Shown: positions 1-10,542 of the stretch, one piece after another
How positions within the stretch are numbered: position 1 is the stretch's first letter
How the letters are laid out: every line of letters begins with the position of its first letter
Origin: Halichoerus grypus
Lineage: Eukaryota; Chordata; Mammalia; Carnivora; Phocidae
DNA length: 64,000 nt
Assembly (NCBI RefSeq): GCF_964656455.1
Contig: NC_135714.1
Coordinates: forward strand, 58,925,850-58,989,849
Reading direction: 5' to 3'
The notes under the pieces: model-generated
Seen by the model: the letters and a program-made list of their open reading frames with translations, nothing else
Told to the model about the DNA's origin: nothing
Database searches by the model: none
Position numbers and translations under genes: made by a program

Positions 1-65
1 ACACTTCCATACCTTCAACGCCCTTTGTACTTATTTCTACTTTGCAATTAATTGATCCATCCCTC

Positions 66-545
66 TATCCAGTCATTCATTCCTTGAGCACTTTTTGAGT
101 ACCTGTTATGTAATAGGCACTATGTCAGGTACCAGAGATATAAAACAAATAATACGCAATCTCTATTATAAAAAGTCTAAAATGTTATACAGAGCTTCTT
201 CACCTGGGTATTTCTTAACCCAAGTGAGCTTTTACGGTTCCATTTAGCATGTTGAAGTTTTATGCACATATTTGTGCATGTGAGAACTCCTCAGAAAGGT
301 AGTTCTAGATTTCAGAAAATTCTAGAGGAAATCAGAAACCCTAAGAAGTTTCAGACTTTGGTTTAGTGGAAAAGACAAATAATCAGTTAATTACAATGAA
401 TTGTGTCATCAATGATAAAATAGAGATATGTATAGGACCAGATATGTTGACTATGTGATAGAAACCAGCAAGTGGTGGTGGCATCTAAGGAAATTTGGGG
501 GGCAGAGGTGGCTTCTGGCTGAGTCCTGAAGGATGGGTGCATTCT
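66..545 (-). mobile_element. LINE-2 (L2) relic, antisense
   Basis: The start reads as the antisense of an L2 3' end: a TTCATTCATTCC-like motif, then GAGCACTTTTTGAGTACC and a GGCACTATGTCAGGTACC-like block. A second block at about 365-545 (GGTGGCTTCTGGCTGAGTCCTGAAGG) resembles the next internal part. It is heavily diverged, has no visible target-site duplication, and its boundaries are approximate. Confidence 0.5.
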
Positions 546-589
546 CTCTACTTTTCTTCCCTGTCAAATGTCTCTTTACTTCCTCAACA

Positions 590-735
590 CACATTTATCT
601 CTTAACCTACAGAAATCTAGCTTCCAGACCCACCACTGTACTGAAACCACTCTGGTAAAGGTCATCGGTGATGTCTTCATTCCTAAAATCAACTGGTTTT
701 CTAAAACCAAGTGGTAAAATCAATTCCAATTTCAA
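590..735 (+). mobile_element. L2 reverse-transcriptase fragment, sense
   Basis: Read in frame around 637-680, the plus strand gives a TETTLVKVIGDVF-like peptide. This resembles the L2 reverse-transcriptase stretch just upstream of its LSAAFDTVDH region. It lies in the opposite orientation to the adjacent L2 block. No intact frame remains. The call rests on recognised similarity by eye. Confidence 0.45.
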
Positions 736-1498
736 ATCTTTAATCTCAAAGACTTGGGCATAGCCTAGTTTGTCTCTTGTTCATGTCAGAGCCCAGTGGC
801 GGTGAGGCAATTCTCCTGCACAACTCTCCTCCGAACAGCCACTGGGGAACTGAGGCCACTCCCATCATAGTTTCTCTTCCTTGGAGTCCTTTTTTTCCAG
901 CCACGGAAGGGAAAGAGAATGCAGATAGTTAATAGCGTGGACAGAAGCCCACATTATTAACTTCAAAGGAGGCTGAGGAATGTGGGGAGAGTAGATGGGC
1001 CATTTGTTGAGTTCTCCCTGTCACTGCCACAATATTTAATATTTTGTACCACATCAGCCATGGTGTCCATATTTTCCTCCATAATTTAGCAGTTTTCTGA
1101 GCTCTCTTAACCTGGGCTGTCATTTTAACAGGGATTCCTGCTTCTTTTGTGACCATGTAAGAAATGGAGGAGCTGGGGGCTATGTGTGTTTGTTGTTGGA
1201 GGGCCATTATCATAAGTGGGAAATACACTTCATTAGAGATTTAATGCCAAGGCAAACAAAATTTCTCTCATGTTGAGATGATCAGCTCCATTTGATTTAG
1301 ACAATGAGAACTGTATAACCCATTATCTTTCCATTTATCCTCAAGAACTCCATTACATCTATAATTATAAATAAATTGGACTTGAATTTGACAGATCATA
1401 TGCCTTTAATATGTTTTTGCAGTACTCACAGTTACATAAAATCCAGGAGATACAGCAATTCTTTTACTGCCAATTATGTCTGAGTATCTTTTTTCTAT
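736..1498. other. Unassigned non-coding stretch
   Basis: Ordinary AT-rich sequence. A 99-codon minus-strand frame (929-1228) has no recognisable domain and is treated as chance. No repeat family was recognised. Confidence 0.4.
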
Positions 1499-1514
1499 TA
1501 AAACTCTGCCTACT
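1499..1514. repeat. Target-site duplication, 5' copy, of L1
   Basis: TAAAACTCTGCCTACT at 1499-1514 is repeated exactly at 2282-2297, flanking the L1. The 16-bp perfect match shows that everything between arrived in one target-primed insertion. Confidence 0.9.
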
Positions 1515-2281
1515 CTGGGTATTTACCCCAAAGATACAAATGTAGGGATCCGAAGGGGCACATGCACTCCGATGTTTATTGCAGCAATGTCCACAATAGC
1601 CAAACTGTGGAAAGAGCCAAGATGTCCACTGACAGATGAATGGATAAAGAAGATGTGGTCTATATATACAATGGAATATTATGCAGCCATCAAAAGGAAT
1701 GAAATCTTGCCATTTGCAATGACGTGGATGGGACTAGAGGGTATTATGCTGAGCAAAATAAGTCAATCAGAGAAAGACATGTATCATATGACTTCACTGA
1801 TATGAGGAATTCTTAATCTCAGGAAACAAACTGAGGGTTGCTGGAGTGGGGGGGGTGGGAGGGATGGGGTGGCTGGGTGATAGACATTGGGGAGGGTATG
1901 TGCTATGGTGAGCGCTGTGAATTGTGCAAGACTGTTGAATCACAGATCTGTACCCCTGGAATAAATAATACATTATATGTTTAAAAAAAAAAGAAGAGGG
2001 AGATAGCAGGAGGGGAAGAATGAAGGGGGGGAAATCAGAGGGGGAGATGAACCATGAGAGACGATGGACTCTGAAAAACAAACTGAGGGTTCTAGAGGGG
2101 AAGGGGGTGGGAGGATGGGTTAGTCTGGTGATGGGTATTAAAGAGGGCACGTTCTGCATGGAGCACTGTGTGTTATGCACAAACAATGAATCATGGAACA
2201 CTACATCAAAAACTAATGATGTAATGTATGGTGATTAACATAACATAATAATAAAAATAAATAATAAATAAAATAAAAAAA
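1515..2281 (+). mobile_element. 5'-truncated L1 with two-part 3' UTR
   Basis: The insert opens inside L1 ORF2. The frame from about 1515 to a stop at 1803-1805 carries the C-terminal LINE motifs YPKDTNV, WIKKMWSIYTMEYYAAIKR and LPFAMTWMGLEG. The 3' UTR has two related halves. The first (about 1806-1980) ends in ACATTATATG and an A-run at 1982-1992. The second (about 1993-2240) again has AACAAACTGAGGGTT and then AATCATGGAACACTACATC and an A-rich tail. Exact 16-bp target-site duplications bound the whole. No EN or RT catalytic region is present, so it is non-autonomous. Confidence 0.92.
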
Positions 2282-2297
2282 TAAAACTCTGCCTACT
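2282..2297. repeat. Target-site duplication, 3' copy, of L1
   Basis: Exact second copy of TAAAACTCTGCCTACT, directly after the A-rich L1 tail. Confidence 0.9.
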
Positions 2298-2848
2298 AAA
2301 ACATGGTAATGAGCTTAAAAGATAATAGCTAGAAACCCTTCAAAATTCATTGTCTGACCAAATATTCCCTATACATTTATGTTCTAAATCACATTTATCT
2401 TCTATTGTTATTTATCAAATCCTTGCAATTTCATTAACAGACCAAAAGTTGGGTCTCATCATCTGATAAGGATGAGTACATTTATTGAATTGATTGAACA
2501 GATTTGAAATCAGTATATATAAGAGGTAGCTGTTTTTCACATACCTGGTTAACTTTAGCAATTTAATGCACATAAGAGTTAAATTTAATAAGAATCCCCC
2601 CCCCCCTTTTTTGGTCTCAAAACTATTATGGTTTTGAGCATACATAGAACATACATATGTTCTATGTATAATGATAAGTTAAAGGTGGAAAATTTTATTG
2701 CGTACATGCCTCTGATTGGTGCAGACAAGTTCACAAAGCCTTTGAACTCACATTGATCTTTCACACGCCCCCAGGGTGGGTACCCTGCCTTTGTGAAGGT
2801 GTCATTCCATCCGCCTTTTCCTTATCTCATTCCTCCTCCCCCTTCCAG
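2298..2848. other. Unassigned AT-rich stretch with C11/T6 run
   Basis: Contains a run of 11 C (2596-2606) followed by 6 T, and the hairpin listed separately. No gene signal was seen until the pyrimidine tract that precedes 2849. Confidence 0.4.
2640..2669. repeat. Perfect inverted repeat (13-bp arms, 4-nt loop)
   Basis: ATACATAGAACAT at 2640-2652 is the exact reverse complement of 2657-2669, with ACAT as loop. It is AT-rich. It could extrude as a cruciform, but no function is implied. Confidence 0.85.
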
Positions 2849-2932
2849 AAAGAAATGGCAAAAGACTGTCTGGGAACTTCCTGAAATCTGCCTCCTCTTC
2901 CACAAGCAAACCTGCTCCTCCTGCCCTTGGAG
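2849..2932 (+). other. Candidate cassette exon, 84 bp
   Basis: A long pyrimidine tract ending CCTCCCCCTTCCAG (AG at 2847-2848), with a CTCAT branch-point-like motif about 20 nt upstream, precedes the segment. The segment ends CTTGGAG followed by GTAAAA. The length is 84 bp, a multiple of three. Two of the three frames stay open. In the phase-1 frame it would read RNGKRLSGNFLKSASSSTSK followed by a Pro/Ala-rich end, a composition plausible for a disordered linker in a cytoskeletal or scaffold protein. I do not recognise the gene. No repeat family was recognised over it. Open frames of 28 codons occur often by chance, so the call rests on the acceptor quality and paired donor. A cryptic splice pair is the main alternative. 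Confidence 0.33.
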
Positions 2933-4224
2933 GTAAAAGAGCCACCATCACCACAGGGCTCCAAACAGGTCCCTGGATTTTACAGTTTCTGGAATAACTG
3001 GCCTACATTTGGGACCAGGAAGCTATCGTTCCCTGCTGATGCCATGGTGCTCAAATAAAGCAAAGAGCAACCATATTTTATTCCCCAAAATGACCTAAAG
3101 GAAAACATAAACAAATCTGTTTCCCACGTGGCAGCTTGCACAGTGAAGGCCATTGTTCCCTGGAAACTCCAACTGACACACACCCCGCTGCGCCGGATCG
3201 ACTGGCTTGTCCTCAGTTTACAGGCGTGAGGTCACAGCAGCGAAGGTCCCATCCCTTGGGTGATTTTCCTCTCTGGTTGCACTGAGCTGTTTCCTGATGT
3301 ACCCGAGTTGCCTGAATTCAAAGCCATGAAGACAGAGAATCTTGCTGATATACTTGGTTTTATCCTTGGGAGAAATAATATCTCAGGAAAAGAAAAACGA
3401 TGGAAACTGGATCACAGATCATTTATAGAGAATTCCCTCAGGCAACGGACAGTGTTTTGGCCTGTTTTATGTAAAACAGTTAAAAAATATACAGGTAGAG
3501 TAAATCCTAACAATATTGGTTCATTTATCCATAAAGGTAGAATTTAAGAGAAGGATTTATGGGCTCCTTAGGGGATGCTTTGGAGCTAAATGAAAACTTC
3601 TGGGGGAAACACATCAAACAAAAGCAGAACAGATTTTCAAGGAAATGAACACTGGCTGGTGTGCATGCCTGAGTCATGTTTATTAGTCAAGCCAGACAAA
3701 TGAGGCCTATTCCCTGCGAGGGACGAGTGCCCAATGGCCACATGGCCCCTCCCACGCCCCAGTGGCCTTCTCATAGTAAGAGCAGTTCTGAGTTTCAGGA
3801 ACTTATTCCAATCTCCATTTTATTGACTTACCGTCTAATGAGTCCTTCTTTCTTCTACACCTCAGAAGCAATATTAAAAAGGAGTAAAAATGGAAGCACG
3901 ATTTCTGTTTCAGTGCTACAGTCATGGGCAGAGGCCGTCCATAGTAGGCAGGGATTTCTCCTTCCAACATGTGAACAGATGGTATGATGGGAACAAAGAG
4001 AGATCCAAAAATATCAGTCCCATCAGCTCGTCTCAGCATCTCTTCAGTAAAAGCTTAGACCTAAATATCTACAGCACGTCAATGGTGGGCCGGGTATGAT
4101 ACTATAATACAAGCATACAAAAGATTAGTAGGATCCTCAAGTCCTGCTATGCATTGCCATAGCAAACTGCTCTGCTCTGCCTGGGAGTTTATCCGAAGCA
4201 TTCTTATTGTTAACCATTAATTAT
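2933..4224. other. Unassigned stretch
   Basis: Mixed composition with a few CpGs near 3185-3240. Several open frames of 70-105 codons overlap on both strands without domains. Nothing was identified. Confidence 0.4.
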
Positions 4225-4355
4225 CTGTCTCTCCAGCTTTGCCCCTGAAGGTAGGGCCTTCAACATTGGTAACCCCCGCATGGGGCAGTGACTGACGCAC
4301 AGCAGCAGCCCCATTCGTGAGTGATGGCTAATGAACAAAGGAGTGAATGAACGGC
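4225..4355 (+). mobile_element. Possible L2 3' end, sense
   Basis: The block runs from GGTAGGGCCTTCAACATTGG through GCAGTGACTGACGCACAGCA to AACAAAGGAGTGAATGAAC. This resembles the sense L2 terminus (gene-poor 3' UTR ending in GAATGAA units). Highly diverged. Confidence 0.33.
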
Positions 4356-4560
4356 AAGGCGGTGCATTTAATCGGTTATTTAGGAGTTGTGGATTAGACC
4401 CTTTTCAGCGAGGAGGTAGTCTTTGGAGAACAGCACTAGAAAATCTTAAAGGAGGGCAGAAAAGAGTGAGTCAGAAGCTAAGGGAGCCTTCAAGGACAAC
4501 TCACCACGTCTACAACTGTGCCAAAACTCCAGCTTACTTATGATGTTTTTGCTGTAAATA

Positions 4561-4661
4561 AAATTTGAGAAAATACAGCTGGTGATAAAGATAAGATAAA
4601 AATTTGTAATAAAACCAAGTATATCAGCAAAATTTGAGAAAATACAGCTTGTGATAAAGAT
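4561..4661 (+). repeat. Short tandem duplication (32-bp copies, 69-bp offset)
   Basis: AAATTTGAGAAAATACAGCT followed by GGTGATAAAGAT (4561-4592) recurs at 4630-4661 with a single G-to-T change. The intervening 37 bp is AT-rich. The pair looks like a local duplication of modest age. No interspersed family was recognised. Confidence 0.85.
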
Positions 4662-5397
4662 TAAGTATTTTTAACCTAACGTCCCATAAAAGAAAATAAA
4701 GAGTTTTTAGGGGACGTCTCTTGGTTTATCAGTCAATGGAGGCAGTAGATCTGCATGTGGGGTCAGCAGGTGGATTGATCATAGCCTTGGCATTTGGAGT
4801 TTGAAGCCAGCAATACCTTTTTTCCTGCCGTTAAATACTATCTTTTACATTTGTGGTTCAAATTTGTTTGTTTATCTGTGTGTAACAACATACTCTTTCT
4901 GGACCTCTCCTCTCCTGAACAAAGGCAGATAATGAGCCCAACAGGCAGGGACATTTCTCCCGGAGATCCCCTGGTTTCCACTTTGGATATCTCTCTGAAA
5001 TCTGAGATTTTTGCCAAACCAGGTCAATTCTTCAGGCCAACAACCAACCATTCGGCCTGCTGGTCAGCTCAGACTTAAAAAGAAGGCTGTCCTTCTCTAA
5101 CACACTGCCATCTTTCGGCAGTGAGAAGAATAGCAGAAAAGACAAAAGAAGAATGGAGGCCTTATTACCTGTTACTTGTCTCAGTCCATGCATAGAAGCA
5201 ATGCTGATGCAAAACCACCTGCCCCACTGGTAGAAGTTCTCTGGAACTGACAGACAAAACAAAACAAAACAAAATGGAGCCGCACTTCGTGAACCTGCTT
5301 ATAAATGCTTTACCCTGACACAATTTCAATCCATACTGGGGCCTTTAATCTGCTAATGTATTCTTTAATTTGTTAACTACTACAAGACCTTTAATGT
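4662..5397. other. Unassigned stretch
   Basis: No repeat or exon signal was recognised. A short (CAAAA)n run lies near 5252-5271. Confidence 0.4.
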
Positions 5398-5770
5398 TCT
5401 TTTTTTTTCCGTCAAAGTATAGTTGACACACAATGTTACATTCTTTTCAGGTGTATAACATAGTGATTTGACAAGTCTGTGCAATGGGCTATGCTCTCCA
5501 CGAGTGTAGCCACCATCTGTCACCATACAACACTGTTACGATATCATTACTATATTCCCTATGCTGTTATCTGTCATCCCTGTGACTTACTCATTCCCTA
5601 ACTGGAAGCCCATACCTCCTACTCCCCTTCACCCATTTTGCCCATCCCCCCACCCGCTCCCCTCTGGCCACCATCAGTTTGTCCTCTGTATTTATGAATC
5701 TGTTTCTGCTTTTTGTTTGTTCATTTTCTTGTTTTGTTTTTTAGATTCCACATATATGAGAAATCATATA
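5398..5770 (-). mobile_element. Old L1 3' end, antisense
   Basis: A T-run at 5401-5409 is followed by GTCAAAGTATAGTTGACACA, then CATCTGTCACCATACAACAC and a block ending TTTTTTAGATTCCACATAT. These are landmarks of antisense mammalian L1 (L1MA/L1MB type) 3' ends. It is 5'-truncated. No clear target-site duplication was found. Confidence 0.8.
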
Positions 5771-5864
5771 TCCTCATTTTGTATATGATCCCCTAATACA
5801 AAAACACACAATATAGGTTCCCTAAAGGCCATATATTTTGGGAATCTTATAGCACAATCCACCC

Positions 5865-6125
5865 TATTGGATACAGGTGTTATTCATTTAACAGATATTT
5901 TTGAGCACGTCTGCTCTACACCAAGCCATGTTCTGGGTGGTGGGAACACAGTAGTAAACAAGACAGATATGGTTTCTGCCCCCATGGATGTTGCAGCTCA
6001 GTGTGAGTATTGGACATGTGGGATAAAGGCTAATATGGAAAGGCACAAGGATGATGTAAGAGTAAGAGGGGAATTTTATCCATCTGCAATCAAAGTTTGC
6101 CTGCGCAGGAAGTGACATTTAAAGA
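5865..6125 (-). mobile_element. L2 relic, antisense
   Basis: TTCATTTAACAGATATTTTT, then GAGCACGTCTGCTCTACACC, GTTCTGGGTGGTGGGAACAC and AGTAGTAAACAAGACAGATA follow the classical order of antisense L2 3' UTR landmarks. The 82-codon frame over it is not a gene. Confidence 0.65.
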
Positions 6126-6134
6126 GAACCAGAG

Positions 6135-6377
6135 TGGGGCGGCTGCATGGCTCAGTCGGTTAAGCCCCAACTCTTGATTTTGGCTCAGGTCATGATCCCA
6201 GAGTGTTGAGATGGAAACCCACTTCGGACTCCATCCTGAGCATGGAGCCTGCTTAAGATTCCTTTTCTCCCTCTCCCTCTGCCCCTCCCCCTCTAGTCAT
6301 AAACACTTTCTCCGTGTGTCTCTCTCTCTAAAAAATAAATAAATAAATAAATAAATAAATAAACAAATAAAAAAAAA
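6135..6377 (+). mobile_element. CAN-SINE, older, sense
   Basis: A degraded tRNA-Lys-type head (GGCTGCATGGCTCAGTCGG) is followed by the CTCAGGTCATGATCCCAGAG core, a CT-rich body and an expanded (AAAT)n tail. Short flanking repeats (AACCAGAG, 6127-6134 and 6378-6385) are consistent with target duplication. It has more substitutions than the other copies. Confidence 0.9.
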
Positions 6378-6604
6378 AACCAGAGGGAGGCCAAAAGTTA
6401 GCATGATGAAAGTAGGGGACCTGGGGGTGGGGGTGGGGAGGCACTGCTTTCCAGGAAAAAGAATGAATCTCTGTAGTACCAAGCATGGGACCTCATGAAC
6501 TATCGAGAGGGTTCTTGATTTGCATAAGATGCTTTACAAAGATGTTTAAAATTTGTATTTTTATCTCCTAAAATATATTATACACTAAGCATAGTTAATA
6601 GGAG

Positions 6605-6725
6605 GTGGTACAGTGGCGGGCAGAGCGATTTCAGAGACTTGAATTCAAATCTAATTAGCTCTGCAATTTTAAGTGGCTTACTCTTCTGACACTATTTATC
6701 TTTCAAACAATTACAAGGCTTGCTA
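6605..6725 (+). mobile_element. MIR relic, sense
   Basis: The order GTACAGTGG..., GAGACTTGAATTCAAATC, GCTCTGCAATTTTAAGTGGC follows the MIR head and core (the GGGTTCAAATCC and CTCTGCCACTTAC landmarks). Diverged. Confidence 0.5.
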
Positions 6726-7424
6726 GTTTCTGACCAGGTTGAAAACGACTAAATGTATGTAACAGTCCGACAAAGAGTCACACCCAGTGCAGACACCTTA
6801 TAAATACTACATTGTCTTTCTATTTCAACTACTTTGGGATGCTTGAGGCCTCCTACCTTTAGAAAGGCTCATTCAATCACCGTCACATCCACATTGTCTA
6901 AAAGACCGTTTTGATTACAGACTTGTTATTAGTGTGTGACACATTTCATGCATCATTAATCCCCTGAATTTATTATTAATAAAATTGCTTGAATGTACCA
7001 CTTTGGCAAGTGGTTGGCCAGGCTGTTTTTGTCACTTGTCAAACAAAGTCTAAGCAGAATGGAAAAGTGGGTGTGTCCTTAAAGAACTTAAAGTTTCTTC
7101 TTTGATTATCCAGAACCACTCCAATTCACTTAAAAGTAATGTCCCTTGGTAAGCCTTAGCTCTGTAGAACTAACCATAGATCATTCCCCAAATGGCCCAC
7201 AGTGCGTGTGTGGCGGTGGGCAGGCTGAGGGTGCAAAACTAGTACTTCTAGCTACATTAGACTATCTTGATGCTGTTTTAAAGTTTTGTTAATCTTAAGA
7301 TTTAGCACAAGTTGTCAATCAAAAAATATGGTAATATTTTAAAACCTGGTGATAACCCACTGTAACTTAAGTCCATTTTATAAAATTTAAATGTCTTCTG
7401 TTAAATATCTCTTGTGTGGAGGCA
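6726..7424. other. Unassigned stretch
   Basis: Ordinary AT-rich sequence without a recognised element or exon signal. Confidence 0.4.
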
Positions 7425-7610
7425 CAAAAATATTAAAGCTGGAAGGGATCTTAACATCAACTCTTCTAGTCTGTTTTTCTACAAATCAGGAAACTGAGGT
7501 ACGAAATTGTAGTTTTCCTAAAGCCAGTGGGTATCAGAACAAGCATTCTCAGGCAGAGGTTCTGGATCGCAAATCTGCTGCATTTTCTACTGTTTCTTAC
7601 TGCATCTGTA
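7425..7610 (-). mobile_element. Ancient MIR-like relic
   Basis: AAAGCTGGAAGGGATCTTAA, CAAATCAGGAAACTGAGGTA and AAAGCCAGTGGGTATCAGAA match a well-known ancient mammalian SINE-like pattern (antisense MIR-class core). The family is uncertain. Confidence 0.35.
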
Positions 7611-7799
7611 TTTTACAAGGTAGTTGATGAGATAGGCTCTTTCTTCTGAAACAAATGTCATAAAATACACTCGAAAAGATTCTAAAATAGCACTATTATT
7701 CTAATTATTAATTAGAAATAATGTAAATGGTGCTTTTGTGTATCCAACTAGAATAAATTTTACTGAGTCTTCCTTCAAATAACATTGAGAAGAAGATTG

Positions 7800-7938
7800 T
7801 TAAGCGTTCATTTATTCAACAAATATTTACTGAGCATATAGAGTTTGGAAGACACTGTATTAGGTAATTGATTTCTATCCTATTTTATTAAGCAAGGTAA
7901 ATAAGGGGGAAAGGGAGTGCTCCCAGGAATATGCCATC
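7800..7938 (-). mobile_element. L2 3' end, antisense
   Basis: The landmark TTCATTTATTCAACAAATAT followed by TTACTGAGCATATAG identifies an antisense L2 terminus. The CAN-SINE at 7954 was inserted just beyond it. Confidence 0.6.
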
Positions 7939-7953
7939 AAGAACGTCCCCTCA

Positions 7954-8154
7954 GGGCGCCTGGGTGGCTCAGTTGGTTAAGCGACTGCCTTGGGCTAAGG
8001 TCATGATCCTGGAGTCCCTGGATCGAGTTCCGCATCGGGCTCCCTGCTCAGGAGGGAGTCTGCTTCTCCCTCTGACCCTCCCCCCTCTCATGTGCTCTCT
8101 CTCATTCTCTCTCTCTCAAATAAATAAATAAAATCTTTAAAAAAAAGAAAAAAA
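7954..8154 (+). mobile_element. CAN-SINE, 'GACCCTC' subfamily, sense
   Basis: Nearly intact: GGGCGCCTGGGTGGCTCAG head, CTGGAGTCCCTGGATCGAGT core, CTGACCCTCCCCCCTCTCAT body and AAATAAATAAATAAAATC tail. AAGAACGTCCCCTCA (7939-7953) is repeated exactly at 8155-8169. This fits a fairly recent L1-mobilised insertion. Confidence 0.97.
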
Positions 8155-8189
8155 AAGAACGTCCCCTCACTTTCTGCATATCCTGAACT

Positions 8190-8290
8190 CTACTGATATT
8201 ATGCACCTATGTAGCATTTTACAGTTTCAAAGCACTTTCTCATGACATGAATTTTTGTATCATGTTATTTCAGCCTCTTTTGGTTCTTAA
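8190..8290 (-). mobile_element. MIR-like relic
   Basis: GCATTTTACAGTTTCAAAGC followed by ACTTTCTCATGACATGAATT resembles an antisense MIR 3' region. Weak. Confidence 0.35.
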
Positions 8291-8379
8291 CACTTTCAAC
8301 TTGGTGTTCTTGGTGTTCATGTCATTGATCTACATCTTAGATTTTAAGTTATTTTAAAACTGAGGCTATTTTAAACAGC

Positions 8380-8455
8380 ACCAAATCTGCCACAATGTCT
8401 AACCTACTTTCTTAAATATAGCAGGTGCCCAGTATTTGATGAATGAATGAATGAG
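8380..8455 (+). mobile_element. L2 3' terminus, sense
   Basis: GCAGGTGCCCAGTATTTGAT followed by repeated GAATGAATGAATGA is the characteristic sense-strand L2 end. Confidence 0.55.
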
Positions 8456-9524
8456 ATTTCATTTGATCCACGGAAGTATAGGAGGCATAATTACCATCAT
8501 GGGAGAGGACACGACACTGTCATTTGGAGAGAGAGTCTTGTTTCTCATTGCTAGTAATCCTTAGAGCTCCTAGTTGGGTCTCTTTCTACTTCAACTCAAT
8601 CAAAATCACGTGGTAATCCTCACTCAAAATAGAACCATTTCTTCTCCTAGATCCCCTATTACAAAAGCTGCTAAGTAAGATAGTATGTTGACATTTGTCA
8701 AACTGATCTCTTAAGTCTGAGTTCACTTTGATTACACACACAGTCATGGAATAATATCTCTGTGGCTTTGGGCTGTAATTCCCAGTTGTATTGCTAGGAA
8801 GGTGATCGGAATAAGAACACTAAGTTCTCTGGTAAAGAGTAAGAGATACAGAAGATACATTTCTTCTGCCTGCCATTCAATGCTACTTTATTCATGTTTT
8901 CCATTGTCCATAAATGACTTCCTCTTCTCTATCATGACTTTCAAAAGAACGAGACTATGGCACCCTGTCTCCTGGTCACCTGTTACTGGCCGTGGCAGAA
9001 CTCTCTGCGCGCCAAACAATGCACATGGCTTCTCAAGAATATGTGAATTCCAGTAAAAGATTTCCTTTTAAAAATAAGAACTTGTCAAGGGGACATCTAA
9101 ATACTGGCTTACCGTTATGTACCTTCCGCAACAACAAGAGAACTTACTCTTTTATGGACAAAGAAATGTATTTTCTTAAGGCTTCTCTTTCTTTATGCCT
9201 CTCTCTTATGACCATGCCATAGATAAAACAATCTTTGAAAAAACTTTCCAGTCGCATGCCCCGAACCTTCTTTAATACTAAACCAATTCTATTTTGCCAA
9301 AACGACTGGCAAAAGCAAATTCATGTCTCCAAATTAGTAAATCAGAAGTAAAAACATTAAAAATTTTTTAATATTGTAGAGGCTTCCTTATGTTTTATTT
9401 TACATTCTTTAAGGAATGTTACCCCGGTTCCGAGTTTGATGTCCTTGTTCCTCGGGGAGGACAGTATCGCCTTCACGTGAACGATCCGATGGCAGGTGAC
9501 TAACACCCTGCATTTTCCTGGGCT
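8456..9524. other. Unassigned stretch
   Basis: No repeat family was recognised. Two overlapping frames of 76-84 codons near 8.8-9.2 kb lack domains and splice context. Confidence 0.4.
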
Positions 9525-9720
9525 TAGTAGTTCAGAAGCACTTTCATACACCTTATCTCGCCTGCCTTGTGGAGCAGCCAGGGAAGCTACCATTATCTTC
9601 ACTTCGCAGATGAGAAAAGTGAAACTCCAGGAACCTCAGTGGCTTGCCTGAGGTCAAACATCCGTTCAGGAGCAAGTGAGGCCTTGCACTGAATCTTCAG
9701 ACTTCAAGCCCAGCATGTTA
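9525..9720 (-). mobile_element. MIR, antisense
   Basis: ACTTCGCAGATGAGAAAAGT, then GTGGCTTGCCTGAGGTCAAA and CTTCAAGCCCAGCATGTTAA preserve the antisense MIR order (cattttacagatgaggaaact, then aggtcacacag, then head). Confidence 0.65.
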
Positions 9721-10249
9721 ACTCATTAACTCGCTGAGCAGTAAGAAAGAGATGAATTGCAAACAAATCTTACCAGGACTTTGGTGAATTAAATCACTTT
9801 ACACTAAATGTATTCAAAATTATAAGTTAAAATTAGTAGTCCTGTGGATGAGGTATTAGGTATAAATGCAAATGTTAGAATATTTCATTTTAATTACCAG
9901 GAGGAAATTTTTACAGCCAACAGCTCAGCCCAAGTTAAGTATCAAAAACTTCTGATAAACTGAGCAGGTATAAACTTCAATAATTATCTACACTGACGTA
10001 ATTGTTAACCTATGTATTTGTTTGATTGTTTAGATTGGCTTTGTGAGTACAGATAATTAAATTCTAAGTGCAAGTCCTTTTTTTGAATAAGTCCCCCCTC
10101 CTTTTTTGTTTTTGAGTTGGACCCCTGCGCATTAATTTGATACAATTACTATATGCTTGCTTTTCAATATTAGGCTTTTCATTCTGATTTACATGTAAGA
10201 TCCCCTAATATATTCAACAATACGATGCTGAACAAGATTAGATATAAAG
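9721..10249. other. Unassigned AT-rich stretch
   Basis: No element or exon signal was recognised. Confidence 0.4.
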
Positions 10250-10440
10250 TTTCGTAGTTAAAAGCGTGTGCTCAAGCTGAGTAAACTTGGTCAAGTAACC
10301 CTACCCTCAGTTTCTTAACTATAGGATGGAGATAATAATTGTATGCTTCTAATTGGCTTAGTCATAAGATTAAAAGAATTGATAATACATAAGGTAGTTA
10401 GTTTTAGCATATGGTAAATGTGAAATAAATTTGAGCTATG
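10250..10440 (+). mobile_element. MIR, sense
   Basis: AGTTAAAAGCGTGTGCTCAA, then CTCAGTTTCTTAACTATAGG, ATGGAGATAATAATTG and a final GTGAAATAAATTTG follow the sense MIR order. Moderately diverged. Confidence 0.6.
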
Positions 10441-10542
10441 GTCTTTTTATAAATATATTCTGTCATTGGTTAAGTATATTATTGTCTTGATGATGAAGAC
10501 ACTATACAAAATTTAAATCCTCTTTTTTTTTTAATTACCCTA

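Noticed and set aside
1476..1805. 109-codon open frame
   Set aside because: It is the C-terminal end of L1 ORF2 plus flanking host sequence, not a host gene.
7954..7990. tRNA-like A-box at SINE heads
   Set aside because: CAN-SINEs derive from tRNA-Lys. These are retroposon heads, not tRNA genes.
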